Positions 8,723-16,881 of a DNA stretch of 64,000 nt are shown here, one piece after another. This stretch comes from Prado023 sp963777855 (GTDB taxonomy: Bacteria; Actinomycetota; Actinomycetes; S36-B12; CAIYMF01), in the NCBI GenBank assembly GCA_963777855.1, contig CAVZRW010000009.1, forward strand, positions 186,001 to 250,000. Direction: 5' to 3'. Made by a program: the position numbers and the translations under genes. The notes beneath the pieces are model-generated. The model had not been told where the DNA came from, did not search any database, and saw only the letters and a program-made list of their open reading frames with translations. Position 1 is the stretch's first letter. The number at the start of each line of letters is the position of its first letter.

Positions 8723-9652
8723 ATGACCACACACACCGTTCTCGGAGCCGCCGGCTCAGCCGGCACCGCACTCGTGCACGCCCTGCTCGCCGAGGGCCTC
8801 GAGGTCCGCGCCGTCACGCGCTCGGGTCGGGCCGAGCTGCCTGCCTCGGTCGGCATGGTCGCCGCCGATGCCACCGACTCGGCATCCCTGAGCGCCGCGC
8901 TGGCCGGATCGACCGCGGTCTACATGGCCGCCCAGCCCGCCTACCACCGCTGGCCCCAGGAGTTCCCCGCGATGCTCGATGCGGTCGTCGCAGCCACCGC
9001 TGCGGTCGGGGCGCGACTGGTGATGGTGGACAACCTCTACGCCTACGGCCCCGGTTCCTCGCCGATGACCGAGGCGACGCCCCAACGCGCCACCGACGCC
9101 AAGGGCCGCACCCGCGCGGCCATGGCCGACTCCCTGCTCGCTGCGCACGCCGCCGGCCGGCTGGAGGTCGTCATCGGGCGCGCCTCGGACTACTTCGGCC
9201 CCGGAGCCCAGAACTCGGGCATCACGGCGCTGGCGATCGACCCCGTGGCGGGCTCGGGGAAGCTGCGCTGGATGGGGACCCTCGACGCGCCGCACTCGTG
9301 CGCCTACCTGCCCGACGTGGCCCGCGCCTACGTCGCCCTGGGCACGGCCGCCGACGTGACCGGTCGGGTGTGGCACCTGCCGCACGCGCCCGCGGTCACG
9401 GGGGCCGCGTTCCTCGGCCTGGTCAACGACGCCCTGCCCCAGCCACGGCCGACCGGGGTGGTCGGCACCGGGATGCTGCGCCTGGCTGCCCCGTTCCACC
9501 GGATCTCGCGCGAGTCCCTGGCCATCGCCTACCAGTGGACCGATCCCTTCGTCGTCGACGACGCGGACTTCCGTGCACGGTTCCCGCAGGTCGACGTCAC
9601 CCCGCTGGCCGACGCGGTCGCCCGGAACCGTGGCAGAGGCGCGCGCGCATGA
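8723..9652 (+). CDS. NAD(P)-dependent epimerase/dehydratase-like SDR protein
   Basis: 309 aa with an N-terminal Rossmann fold: the dinucleotide motif GAAGSAGTAL is at residues 7-16, and DNLYAYGP in mid-protein resembles the active-site region of extended SDRs, with Tyr in the YxxxG-like segment. The C-terminal half contains the less conserved substrate domain. The substrate cannot be inferred. The ATG at 8723 lies immediately after the promoter/operator, so the upstream in-frame ATG at 8687 is rejected because it lies within the -35 box. It is transcribed away from tetR, the usual layout for a TetR-controlled detoxification or catabolic enzyme. Confidence 0.85.
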   Translation: MTTHTVLGAAGSAGTALVHALLAEGLEVRAVTRSGRAELPASVGMVAADATDSASLSAALAGSTAVYMAAQPAYHRWPQEFPAMLDAVVAATAAVGARLVMVDNLYAYGPGSSPMTEATPQRATDAKGRTRAAMADSLLAAHAAGRLEVVIGRASDYFGPGAQNSGITALAIDPVAGSGKLRWMGTLDAPHSCAYLPDVARAYVALGTAADVTGRVWHLPHAPAVTGAAFLGLVNDALPQPRPTGVVGTGMLRLAAPFHRISRESLAIAYQWTDPFVVDDADFRARFPQVDVTPLADAVARNRGRGARA

Positions 9653-9699
9653 GTCGGCCTTCCGGCCGCCTGACCGCAGCGCTGCCCACGCGGGGAGGA

Positions 9700-10011
9700 T
9701 CAGGGCACGACCCAGCCCAGCGAGACAGCGTGCGACTGGATCCGCCGGGCGAGGTTGACGTCGCGCATCGTCACCCCACCGGAGTCGTGCGTGACCAGCC
9801 GGAACGTGACCGTGCGCCAGCGGATGTCGATGTCGGGGTGGTGGTTGGCCGCCTCGGCCGATGTGGCAGCCCGCTCGACCAGCGCGATCGCCACGGGGAA
9901 GCTCTCCATCGTGTAGCTGGCCGCGATCCCGCTGGGGTCGCCCGTCCAGCCGCCGAGGCCAGTCAGGTGCCCGGCGAGGGTGGCGGCGCTGAGCAGGTCG
10001 GAGTCGCCCAT
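9700..10011 (-). CDS. 4a-hydroxytetrahydrobiopterin dehydratase (pterin carbinolamine dehydratase)
   Basis: 103 aa, the normal family size. The catalytic block EAANHHPDIDIRW carries the paired active-site His, and TRMD-like GGVTMRDVNLARRI near the end supplies the conserved Asp. The enzyme dehydrates 4a-hydroxytetrahydropterin to quinonoid dihydropterin; in bacteria without an aromatic amino-acid hydroxylase partner the substrate is often unknown. The ATG at 10011 is preferred, with GGGAG upstream. It is convergent with the SDR gene and divergent from a reductase/DHPS-like pair, so a link to pterin or folate chemistry is plausible. A second paralogue lies at 60219-60782. Confidence 0.9.
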   Translation of the reverse strand: MGDSDLLSAATLAGHLTGLGGWTGDPSGIAASYTMESFPVAIALVERAATSAEAANHHPDIDIRWRTVTFRLVTHDSGGVTMRDVNLARRIQSHAVSLGWVVP

Positions 10012-10093
10012 GCCCGGATGCTCCCACCGGGCAGCGGCCCCCGCCACCTGTGGCCGTCGACCTCTCGCTCACCCGCGGCCCCACGCCGCCTTC

Positions 10094-10136
10094 GTGCAGT
10101 CGATTCCGACGTTCTGACGGTCGGTTTCGACTGCAC
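10094..10136. repeat. Hairpin repeat, copy 1
   Basis: GTGCAGTCGA and TCGACTGCAC form the outer stem, with CCGAC/GTCGG inside a tt/tt internal loop. An almost identical copy lies at 10200-10242. Both sit between divergent genes, so they are not simple terminators. Confidence 0.8.
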
Positions 10137-10199
10137 GACGGCAGAGGGCGCCTCGGCAACCACCCCGCCACCGTTCACCCGCGGCCCCATCCCGCGCTG

Positions 10200-10242
10200 G
10201 TGCAGTCGATTCCGACGTCCTGACGGTCGATTTCGACTGCAC
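10200..10242. repeat. Hairpin repeat, copy 2
   Basis: Second copy of the GTGCAGTCGA...TCGACTGCAC hairpin, 106 bp from the first. The flanks are also duplicated (CACCCGCGGCCCCA precedes both), so the unit is a direct repeat of roughly 75 bp. Confidence 0.8.
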
Positions 10243-10293
10243 AAGGGCCGAGGTGCGGCTGCGGTGTGCCCAGGGGGCGGTTAGGTTGGCCCG

Positions 10294-11028
10294 GTGCGCA
10301 TGGTGCTGCCTGAGGCGGGGGATGTTGATGTGGCCGGGCTCGCCGCGCTGTACGGGTGGCCCCGGCCGCGCTGGGTCCGCGCGTGCCTGGTGATGAGCCT
10401 CGACGGCGGCCTGGCCGGGCCTGACGGACTGTCCGGGACGATCTCCTCGCCGGCTGACCGGGTCGTGCTCGCCGCCACCCGCGCCACGGCTGACGCCTAC
10501 CTCGTCGGCGCCGCCACCGTCCGCGCCGAGGGGTACTCCCCGGTGCACGCCAAGCCTGCCCACGAAGCCGAGCGCGCGAGCCGGGGGCAGGCTCGCGCCG
10601 CGACGCTCGCGGTCGTCTCCGGCTCGTGTGACTTCGACTGGTCGGCGGCGCGCTTCCAGCACTCCGACAACGTCCCGATCGTGCTCACCACCGAGGCCGC
10701 GAACCCCGCCGCTCGTGCCCGCGCCGCCGAGGAGGGCTGCGAGGTGGTCATCGCCGGGGAGCGCACTGTGGACCTGGTCGCCGCCCTGGACGCCCTCGCC
10801 GAGCGCGGGCTCACCCGCGTGACCGCCGAGGGTGGGCGCACGCTCATCGCCCAGCTCGTGGCCGGCGACCTGATCGACGAGGTCGACCTCACGCTCTCGC
10901 CGACGCTGGTCGCCGGACACCGCCCGGAGGCGGTCGGCCCGGGCGTCCTGCACCGGATGCGCCTGGCCCAGCTGCTCGAGGACGACGGCTTCCTGTTCAC
11001 CCGCCACCTGCGCGCCGAGGAGCGCTAG
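10294..11028 (+). CDS. RibD C-terminal-domain reductase (pyrimidine/dihydrofolate reductase-like, Rv2671 type)
   Basis: 244 aa of the RibD_C/DHFR-like fold: WVRACLVMSLDGGLAG at the start (substrate/NADPH pocket), VGAATVRAEGYSPV, then LTRVTAEGGRTLIAQL and LIDEVDLTLSP, and a FTRH end. This matches my memory of mycobacterial Rv2671, reported to have dihydrofolate reductase-like activity, more closely than true RibD; no deaminase domain is present. The GTG start lies 7 nt past a TAGGTT -10 box (10282-10287), so it is probably leaderless. The stop abuts the start of the DHPS-like gene, so the two are translationally coupled. Confidence 0.85.
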   Translation: MRMVLPEAGDVDVAGLAALYGWPRPRWVRACLVMSLDGGLAGPDGLSGTISSPADRVVLAATRATADAYLVGAATVRAEGYSPVHAKPAHEAERASRGQARAATLAVVSGSCDFDWSAARFQHSDNVPIVLTTEAANPAARARAAEEGCEVVIAGERTVDLVAALDALAERGLTRVTAEGGRTLIAQLVAGDLIDEVDLTLSPTLVAGHRPEAVGPGVLHRMRLAQLLEDDGFLFTRHLRAEER

Positions 11029-11919
11029 ATGCTCGACCTGCCCACGTTCGCGGCGCTGGCCGACGCCCACCCCGAGGCGCTGGCCCATCCGGTGGCGCCG
11101 GTGGTGATCGGTGGCCGGACCCTGGACCTCGACGCGGACCCCCTGCTCATGGGCGTGGTGAACCTCTCCCGGGACTCCACCTACCGCGAGTCGATCGCCA
11201 TCTCCACGGCCTCGGCGCTGCGCCGGGCCAGGGCGATGCACGCCCAGGGCGCGGGTCTGGTCGACCTGGGTGCGGAGTCGACCACCCTGCGCGCCTCCCG
11301 GGTGGACTCGCAGGCCCAGATCGCCGCACTGGTGCCGGTCATCGAGCCGCTGGCCGCCGAGGGGATCCCGGTCTCTGTCGAGGCGTACTCCCCGGCGGTG
11401 GTCCGGGCCTGCCTGGCCGCAGGGGCGCAGGTGGTGAACCTCACCGGCAGCGCCGACCTCGAGGCGATCTACGGCCTTGCCGCCGAGCATGACGCCGCGG
11501 TCATCATGTGCTTCATCCCGGGGGCCACCGCGCGTGACGTCGGCGAGGTCACCCTCGACCGCGACCCGATGCCGGTGCTGCTCGACTACTTCGCCGCGCG
11601 TCTGGAGCACGCCCGCGCCCACGGCGTGACCGAGATCGTCATCGATCCGGGCCTGGGCTTCTACTACGGGAACCTGACCGACCCGATGACCCGGGCCCGC
11701 CACCAGGGGCAGGTGCTGCTCAACTCGTTCCGACTGCGAGCCCTGGGGGTGCCGATCTGCCAGGCGCTGCCGCATGCCTTCGACCTGTTCGAGGAGGAGT
11801 ACCGCACCGCGGAGGGCTTCTTCGCGGTGCTGGCCAGCCTCGGCCGGGCCAACGTGCTGCGTACCCACGAGGTCGCGCGGGTGAGGGCCACGCTGGCGGC
11901 GATGCGGGCGCTCGGGTAG
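11029..11919 (+). CDS. Dihydropteroate synthase-like protein with altered active site
   Basis: 296 aa with the pterin-binding TIM-barrel pattern: LLMGVVNLSRDS replaces GILNVTPDSF, GAGLVDLGAESTTLR matches the GADIVDVGGESTRPG strand, IDPGLGFYYGN matches DPGIGFGK, and THEV replaces the final RVHDV. The Lys of the canonical SRK loop and the Asp of the VSVDT strand (here PVSVEAY) are changed, so genuine condensation of pABA is doubtful. It starts at the base after the stop of the upstream reductase. Possible roles are a divergent pterin enzyme or another pterin-linked reaction; it should not be assumed to be FolP. Confidence 0.82.
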   Translation: MLDLPTFAALADAHPEALAHPVAPVVIGGRTLDLDADPLLMGVVNLSRDSTYRESIAISTASALRRARAMHAQGAGLVDLGAESTTLRASRVDSQAQIAALVPVIEPLAAEGIPVSVEAYSPAVVRACLAAGAQVVNLTGSADLEAIYGLAAEHDAAVIMCFIPGATARDVGEVTLDRDPMPVLLDYFAARLEHARAHGVTEIVIDPGLGFYYGNLTDPMTRARHQGQVLLNSFRLRALGVPICQALPHAFDLFEEEYRTAEGFFAVLASLGRANVLRTHEVARVRATLAAMRALG

Positions 11920-11931
11920 CCCTCGAAGCCG

Positions 11932-11950
11932 AGGGGCGTGCAGCGCCCCT
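11932..11950 (+). terminator. Hairpin terminator after the DHPS-like gene
   Basis: AGGGGCG (11932-11938) pairs perfectly with CGCCCCT (11944-11950) around TGCAG, 12 nt after the stop codon. Confidence 0.65.
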
Positions 11951-12035
11951 ACCCGCACCCCGCTGACCCGCACCCGACCCGTGGTGCCGATGCCCAACCG
12001 TGCACCGCGTGGACGGTCGGGGTGCCCGCCAGCGC

Positions 12036-12065
12036 TGTTGCGAAACGTTCGCAACAACCTAGAGT
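12036..12065 (+). promoter_or_regulatory. Nur-like operator and promoter of cbiMNQO
   Basis: TGTTGCGAA-acg-TTCGCAACA (12036-12056) is a perfect 9-bp dyad and fits the TTGC-N9-GCAA geometry known for Nur, the nickel-responsive Fur-family repressor. A -10, TAGAGT, follows at 12060-12065, and TTGCGA (12038-12043) can serve as -35 with a 16-nt spacer, so the bound repressor would block the promoter. No B12-box was seen, arguing against a cobalamin riboswitch. Confidence 0.6.
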
Positions 12066-12089
12066 GGGCCCCGACACCAGGAGGCTCCC

Positions 12090-13261
12090 ATGCACATTCC
12101 CGACGGGTTCATCGACGCCCCCGTCTCGGCCGCCGCCGGCGTGATCGCCGTGGTCGGCATCGGCGTGGCCCTCAAGCGCTCGAGCAGGGAGCTCGACGAG
12201 CGCACCGCCCCGATGGCCGGGCTGGTGGCGGTGTTCATCTTCGCCGTGCAGATGCTCAACTTCCCGATCGGCGCGGGCACCAGCGGCCACCTGCTCGGCG
12301 GGGCGCTGGCCGCGATCCTCGTCGGTCCGTGGACCGGGGCGCTGGCAGTCTCGGTGGTGATCCTCATCCAGGCCCTGATGTTCGCCGACGGGGGCCTGAG
12401 CGCCACGGGCCTGAACATCATCAACATGGCCTTCGTCACGGTGGCCGTGGCATGGCCGGTGTTCCGGATCACCGCCAAGGCCCTGCCCCGGCGCCGGCCC
12501 GTCTGGATGGGTGCGGCGTTCCTGGCCGCGTTCCTGTCGGTGCCGGCCTCGGCGCTGGCGTTCGTCGTCGAGTACGCGATCGGCGGCACTGGCACGTTCT
12601 CAGTCAGCACCGTGCTCGCGGCGATGGTCGGCGTCCACGCCGTGATCGGCATCGGCGAGGGCGTGATCACGGCGCTGACCGTCGGCGCGGTGCTCGCCGT
12701 GCGCCCCGACCTCGTCCGGGGCGTGCGCGACCTGCTGCCCGACCCGAGCTGCGGCCCGCGCCGCAGGCTGCCTGAGGAGGCCCGGATGCGACGCAACGTG
12801 TGGATCCTGATCGGTGTCGGGATCGGCGTGAGCCTGCTGCTGGCCGGCGTGGTCAGCTACTACGCGAGCAGCCACCCGGACGGCCTTGAGGCTGTGGCCA
12901 ACGACATCGGCTTCGGGGAATCGGCGCGCGACTCGGCCATCGCCGACTCGCCCCTGTCGGACTACCAGGTCACCGGTATCGCCGATGAGCGGATCGCCGG
13001 CGGCCTGGCGGGGATCATCGGCGTGCTGGTCACCGCAGCACTCGCATTCGGCCTGTTCCTGTGGCTCGGCCGCCGGGGCCGTGCCTCGAGTCTCGATGGA
13101 CCCGGGTCCGAGGATGGCCCGGGGTCCGGCGAAGGGCACGGGCCGGGCGATGGCCCCGGGCACGGCGACCGGGTGACCACGGACGCCGCCTCCGGGCGGG
13201 ACGCCGCCTCCGGCGGTCGCAGCAGTCCGATGCCGCCTCCGGCCCGATGCTGGGCGGCTGA
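12090..13261 (+). CDS. cbiM: Nickel/cobalt ECF transporter substrate-binding subunit, CbiM-CbiN(PDGLE) fusion
   Basis: The N-terminus MHIPDGF carries the Met and His2 metal ligands of CbiM/NikM. Six or so membrane helices follow to about residue 225, then a PDGLE domain (SSHPDGLEAVANDIGFGE) with flanking helices, the CbiN-like part, fused in the same protein. A Gly/Asp/His-rich tail with DAASG repeats follows. The span is one base short of whole codons: restoring a base near 13227-13230 joins the tail to DAASGPMLGG and a TGA at 13259-13261 that overlaps the cbiQ ATG. AGGAGG precedes the ATG. It is the first gene of cbiMN-Q-O, presumably under Nur-type control; nickel or cobalt cannot be distinguished from sequence. 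Confidence 0.88.
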
Positions 13262-14056
13262 TGTCGACCACCGCACCGGTCGACCACCGGCACGGCCACG
13301 ACGTCGGCGAGCAGCTCTACCTGCACCGGCACACGCCCGTGCACCTGCTGCCCCCGAGGTCAAGATCGTGGCGCTGGTCGCCTTCATCTTCATCGTGGTG
13401 GCCACCCCGGTGCACCAGATGTGGGCCTTCGCGGTCTACTTCGCGATCCTGGTCGCGGTCGCCCGGGTGGCCCAGCTGCCAGCGCGGGTGGTCGCCCCCG
13501 GATGGTCGTCGAGGTCCCGTTCCTGCTGTTCGCCGCGCTGATGCCGTTCACCGGTCCCGATCCTCAGGTGCAGGTCGCCGGGCTCACCCTCTCCGAGCCG
13601 GGCCTCTGGGCGGCGTGGGGGATCGTGGCCAAGGGCACGATCGGCGTGCTCGGCGCGATCATCCTGGCCGCCACCACACCGTCGCGGGACCTGCTGACCG
13701 GCCTGCGCGAGCTGCACGTGCCGCCGCTGCTGGTCCAGATCGCCTCGTTCATGCTGCGCTACATGCACGTCGTCTCCGACGAGATGTCGCGGATGAAGGT
13801 GGCCCGCGAGTCGCGTGGGTTCCAGGCCACGGGGATCGGGTCCTGGCCGGTGATCGCGCAGTCCGGGGGAGCGCTGTTCATCCGCTCCTACGAGCGCGGC
13901 GAGCGGGTGCACCTGGCCATGCTCAGCCGCGGGTACACCGGCACGATGCCCGTGCTCGACGACCTGCACGCCACCCGGCGGCAGTGGCTGACGGCCCTGG
14001 CCCTGCCGGCCATCGGGCTGGTCATCTGCGTGGCCGCGTGGGTGGTCCAGTCATGA
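13261..14056 (+). CDS. cbiQ: ECF transporter transmembrane (T) component CbiQ, with two frameshifts
   Basis: The gene is recognisable across three frames. It starts with a His-rich N-terminus (VDHRHGHDV, HRHTPVHLLPP), continues EVKIVALVAFIFIVVATPVHQMW, and then MVVEVPFLLFAALMPF, and ends with the coupling-helix region SRMKVARESRGF and SRGYTGTMP that contacts the ATPase. Each break falls in a C5 run (about 13350-13355 and 13491-13496) and is repaired by one extra C. The start overlaps the cbiMN stop, and the stop overlaps the cbiO ATG. Two independent same-type losses in an otherwise perfect protein point to consensus error, not decay. Confidence 0.88.
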
Positions 14057-14862
14057 ACGGCCCCCAGCGGGCCCCAGGAGAGGCGCTGATAGTGAGCGAG
14101 CCCACACCCGAGGCGGGTGCGCCGGCCAGCCTGCAGGTCAGCGGCCTGGCCTACTCGTACCCGGACGGCCACCAGGCCCTGTTCGGCGTCGACCTGACGA
14201 TCGGCCGGGGGGAGCGGGTCGCCCTGCTCGGGCCCAACGGCGCCGGCAAGACGACCCTGGTGATGCACCTCAACGGCATCCTCTCCGGGGGCCTGGGCGA
14301 GGTGTCGGTCGCCGGAACGCGGGTCGACGGTGAGGACCGCGCGGTCCTCCAGGAGGTGCGCCGCCGGGTCGGGATCGTGTTCCAGGACCCCGACGACCAG
14401 TTGTTCATGCCCTCGGTGCGCGAGGACGTGGCCTTCGGCCCGGCGAACATGGGCCTGCGCGGCCCGGAGCTCGACGCGCGGGTGGCGCACGCCCTCGACC
14501 TGGTGGGGATGACCGAGTTCGCCGACCGGCCCCCGCACCACCTCTCGTTCGGCCAGAGGCGCCGCGTGGCCGTGGCCACCGTGCTGTCGATGGAGCCCGA
14601 GATCCTCGTCCTCGACGAACCGTCGAGCAACCTCGACCCGGCCAGCCGGGCGGAGCTCGCTGCGATCCTGAACTCCCTGGACGTGACCATCCTCATGGTC
14701 ACCCACGACCTGCTCTACGCCCTCGAGCTGTGCCCGCGGTCGGTGGTCATGTCCCAGGGGGCGATCGTCGCCGACGGGCCCACGCGCACCCTGCTGGCTG
14801 ATGAGGGCCTGATGGGCAAGTACCGGCTGGCCCTGCCCACCGGGGTCACGCTGCAGGGGTAG
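14053..14862 (+). CDS. cbiO: ECF transporter ATPase CbiO
   Basis: 269 aa. Walker A GPNGAGKTT is near residue 60, followed by a Q-loop FQDPDDQLF typical of ECF ATPases, signature LSFGQRRRVA, Walker B ILVLDEPSSNLD and H-loop MVTHD. It energises metal uptake with CbiQ and CbiMN. The ATG at 14053 overlaps the cbiQ stop by four bases; a GTG at 14092 with AGGAGAGG upstream is an alternative start that would still give a complete ABC domain. It ends 4 bp from the converging SRPBCC gene. Confidence 0.93.
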   Translation: MNGPQRAPGEALIVSEPTPEAGAPASLQVSGLAYSYPDGHQALFGVDLTIGRGERVALLGPNGAGKTTLVMHLNGILSGGLGEVSVAGTRVDGEDRAVLQEVRRRVGIVFQDPDDQLFMPSVREDVAFGPANMGLRGPELDARVAHALDLVGMTEFADRPPHHLSFGQRRRVAVATVLSMEPEILVLDEPSSNLDPASRAELAAILNSLDVTILMVTHDLLYALELCPRSVVMSQGAIVADGPTRTLLADEGLMGKYRLALPTGVTLQG

Positions 14863-14865
14863 CGG

Positions 14866-15336
14866 TCAGCCGGCCGGGATCTCCGCGGCGGCCTTGAGCG
14901 AGGCCAGCGAGGCGATGATGTTGCGACGGTTGTGCTCGTCGCGCGGGCCGGGGATGATCAGCGACCCCGCGGCCGAGAGGAACGCGCCGCGCCGGCCCTC
15001 GCGCCGGTCGACCCACGTCTCGGTCACGGTGCAGCCCTCGTCGGTGGCCTCGATCGTGTAGGACCACGACGAGACGGGGAACGGGCCGAAGGCCACGTCG
15101 AAGGCGAACGCGCGGCCCGGGTCCGCGGTGGTGATGTGGCACTGGGTGGCCCAGACCCACGGTCCGCGGCGGTTCATCCCCCAGAAGGTGTCCCCGACCC
15201 CGGGTCGGGTCGGTGCGCCGAGGGCGCCGACAGCCTCCGGGGAGATGGCCCCGACGCCGGCGCGGTCGGCCACCAGGTCGTAGACCACGTGCGGATCGGC
15301 GGCGATGTGCACGGACTCGACCACGGTGGTGCTCAT
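14866..15336 (-). CDS. SRPBCC-family (START-like) protein
   Basis: 156 aa with the helix-grip pattern of polyketide cyclase/START-like proteins: SVHIAADPHVVYDLVAD at the N-terminus, GDTFWGMNRRGPW in the middle, a Trp-rich strand SSWSYTIEATDEGCTVTETW, and a C-terminal helix NIIASLASLKAAAE that closes the cavity. The ligand is unknown. It converges on cbiO with no space for a terminator. Another two SRPBCC proteins in this window (52418 and 55613) are not close relatives by eye. Confidence 0.82.
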   Translation of the reverse strand: MSTTVVESVHIAADPHVVYDLVADRAGVGAISPEAVGALGAPTRPGVGDTFWGMNRRGPWVWATQCHITTADPGRAFAFDVAFGPFPVSSWSYTIEATDEGCTVTETWVDRREGRRGAFLSAAGSLIIPGPRDEHNRRNIIASLASLKAAAEIPAG

Positions 15337-15395
15337 GCGCTGAGTCTAGGCGGCGGCGCGCATCGCCGCGGTCCATCCAGATTCGCGCACCGGAT

Positions 15396-15452
15396 CGCGG
15401 ATCGCTCCAGGTCTGCTGCGGGTTCGGCACCCAGAATCTGGAGCGATCCGCG
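15396..15452. terminator. 15-bp perfect hairpin
   Basis: CGCGGATCGCTCCAG (15396-15410) pairs exactly with 15438-15452. It lies downstream of the GerMN lipoprotein gene and upstream of the SRPBCC gene, both on the minus strand, so a terminator of the former is likely. Confidence 0.6.
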
Positions 15453-15568
15453 CCGGCCCGCGGCTGGAGGGGCGGGCGGGGCCCCTGGTGTGGGCGGGGC
15501 ACCTGCGCGGGGCGGGAAGTGGGGGCGGTGAAGTGGGGGCGGTGAAGTGGGGGCCACCCCGGGGATCG

Positions 15569-16690
15569 TCAGCCGATCTGCAGGGTCCTGTCGTCGCGCA
15601 TCGGGGGCCGGGCGCCGAGGGGGTCCTCGGCCTGCACGCTGAGCACGTACTGCCCGTCGGGCTCGCCGGCGGGCAGGGACACCTCGAACCGGAACGGCGA
15701 CAGGCGCTGCGCCGCGGCCGGCTGGGTCGTGCCCGCCGTCACCAGCCGTCCCTCGGGTGTGACCAGGCTCCACTGCGCGGCACCGTCGAGGGTGGCAGCA
15801 GAACCCGTGACGACGAAGCGGCGTCCCACGCTCGACCGATCGGCGGGCAGGTCCACCTGCGCCAGGAGCCGGACCTGCGACTCCGGGGCGCGCCTGACCG
15901 GCTCGGTCCAGGACCCCCCGCCCCACAGGTCACGAGCCGGACGGCCGTCGATGAGCAGCCGGACCGGGTCGTCGCGGCCCACGGCGGCCGTGGCCGTGTA
16001 GACCAGCTGCTGCACGGCCAGCTCCGCGGCGGCGTCCCCGACGCGGGCGCCGAGGCCGGTGCCGGCGAGGTCGACCGTGATGGTCCCGTCCCCGACGCGC
16101 ACATCGCGGACCAGGGTGTCGCGGGGCCATGGGCTGGCGTAGTCGGAGTCCCGGGGTCGTCCGTGGAGCATCTCGATGAGCGCGTCCTGGGCCCGGCTGG
16201 CGGGCTCGTCGAGGGAGGGCAGCGAATGGAACTCGCGGGCCAGGCGCAGCCCGGCGCCGGTGTCGGTCAGGTAGAAGATCGCCAGCGACTTGGGGTCGCT
16301 CGACACCCCCGAGGTCTCTGTGGCGGCCGGGGCCGGGCGCTCGAGGCCGGGCGGGACCGCAGTCGCATCGTCGGGGTTCGTGCGGTCACGACCCGGATCG
16401 TCGCGGTTCGCATCGTCCGGAGCCGCATGGTCCGAGCCCGCACCGGCCGCTCCGCCAGCGCCGGACGCCCCCAGCGAGGGCTGACCCGCGCTGGTCGTCG
16501 GACTGGTGGGCCCGGTCGGGCCCGCGGCACCGGTGCTGACCCCGTCCAACTCCGCGCGGGTCGTGCCTGCCTGCTCGCCCGCCGCCTGCGGGGGAGCTGC
16601 GGGCGTCCGCGAGGAGGTGCAACCGCCCACGATGAGCACGCATGCGAGCACCGCGCTCACCCGCGTGCCCGCTCGCCCGCCCACGCTCAC
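15569..16690 (-). CDS. GerMN-domain lipoprotein
   Basis: 373 aa from a GTG at 16690. A short basic N-terminus and hydrophobic stretch end in the lipobox LIVGGC with Cys24, so the mature protein is lipid-anchored outside the membrane. A long low-complexity Ala/Gly/Pro/Asp linker follows (about 28-140), with repeated DDANRDDPGRDRTNPDD. A GerMN domain follows (about 145-265; LAIFYLTDTG, ARVGDAAAELAVQQLVYT, RLLIDGRPA), then an immunoglobulin-like Gmad2-type domain to the end. The fold is shared with LpqB and spore-germination GerM; the function in actinomycetes is probably in the envelope, with ligand unknown. Divergent from the YbjN-like gene. Confidence 0.85.
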   Translation of the reverse strand: MSVGGRAGTRVSAVLACVLIVGGCTSSRTPAAPPQAAGEQAGTTRAELDGVSTGAAGPTGPTSPTTSAGQPSLGASGAGGAAGAGSDHAAPDDANRDDPGRDRTNPDDATAVPPGLERPAPAATETSGVSSDPKSLAIFYLTDTGAGLRLAREFHSLPSLDEPASRAQDALIEMLHGRPRDSDYASPWPRDTLVRDVRVGDGTITVDLAGTGLGARVGDAAAELAVQQLVYTATAAVGRDDPVRLLIDGRPARDLWGGGSWTEPVRRAPESQVRLLAQVDLPADRSSVGRRFVVTGSAATLDGAAQWSLVTPEGRLVTAGTTQPAAAQRLSPFRFEVSLPAGEPDGQYVLSVQAEDPLGARPPMRDDRTLQIG

Positions 16691-16881
16691 CGCCTGACCT
16701 GACTCGTCCAGGCGCCCAGCATCCCCCGGGTGGGGAACCCCGGCAACGTCCGGGCACGGGGGCGTTCGGTTCCGGGGCGCCGCATTCCCCGGGCGCGCCC
16801 ATGCCGCGGCCGTCACGGCCCGGCCTGTCGGGTGACCAGTTCCGCCGCGCAAGTGCCGCCGGCGTGTCAGGATTCGGCACC

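Noticed and set aside
11951..12035. Cobalamin riboswitch before cbiM
   Set aside because: No GCCACTG-type B12 box or typical stem pattern in this stretch; a protein-type dyad is present instead.
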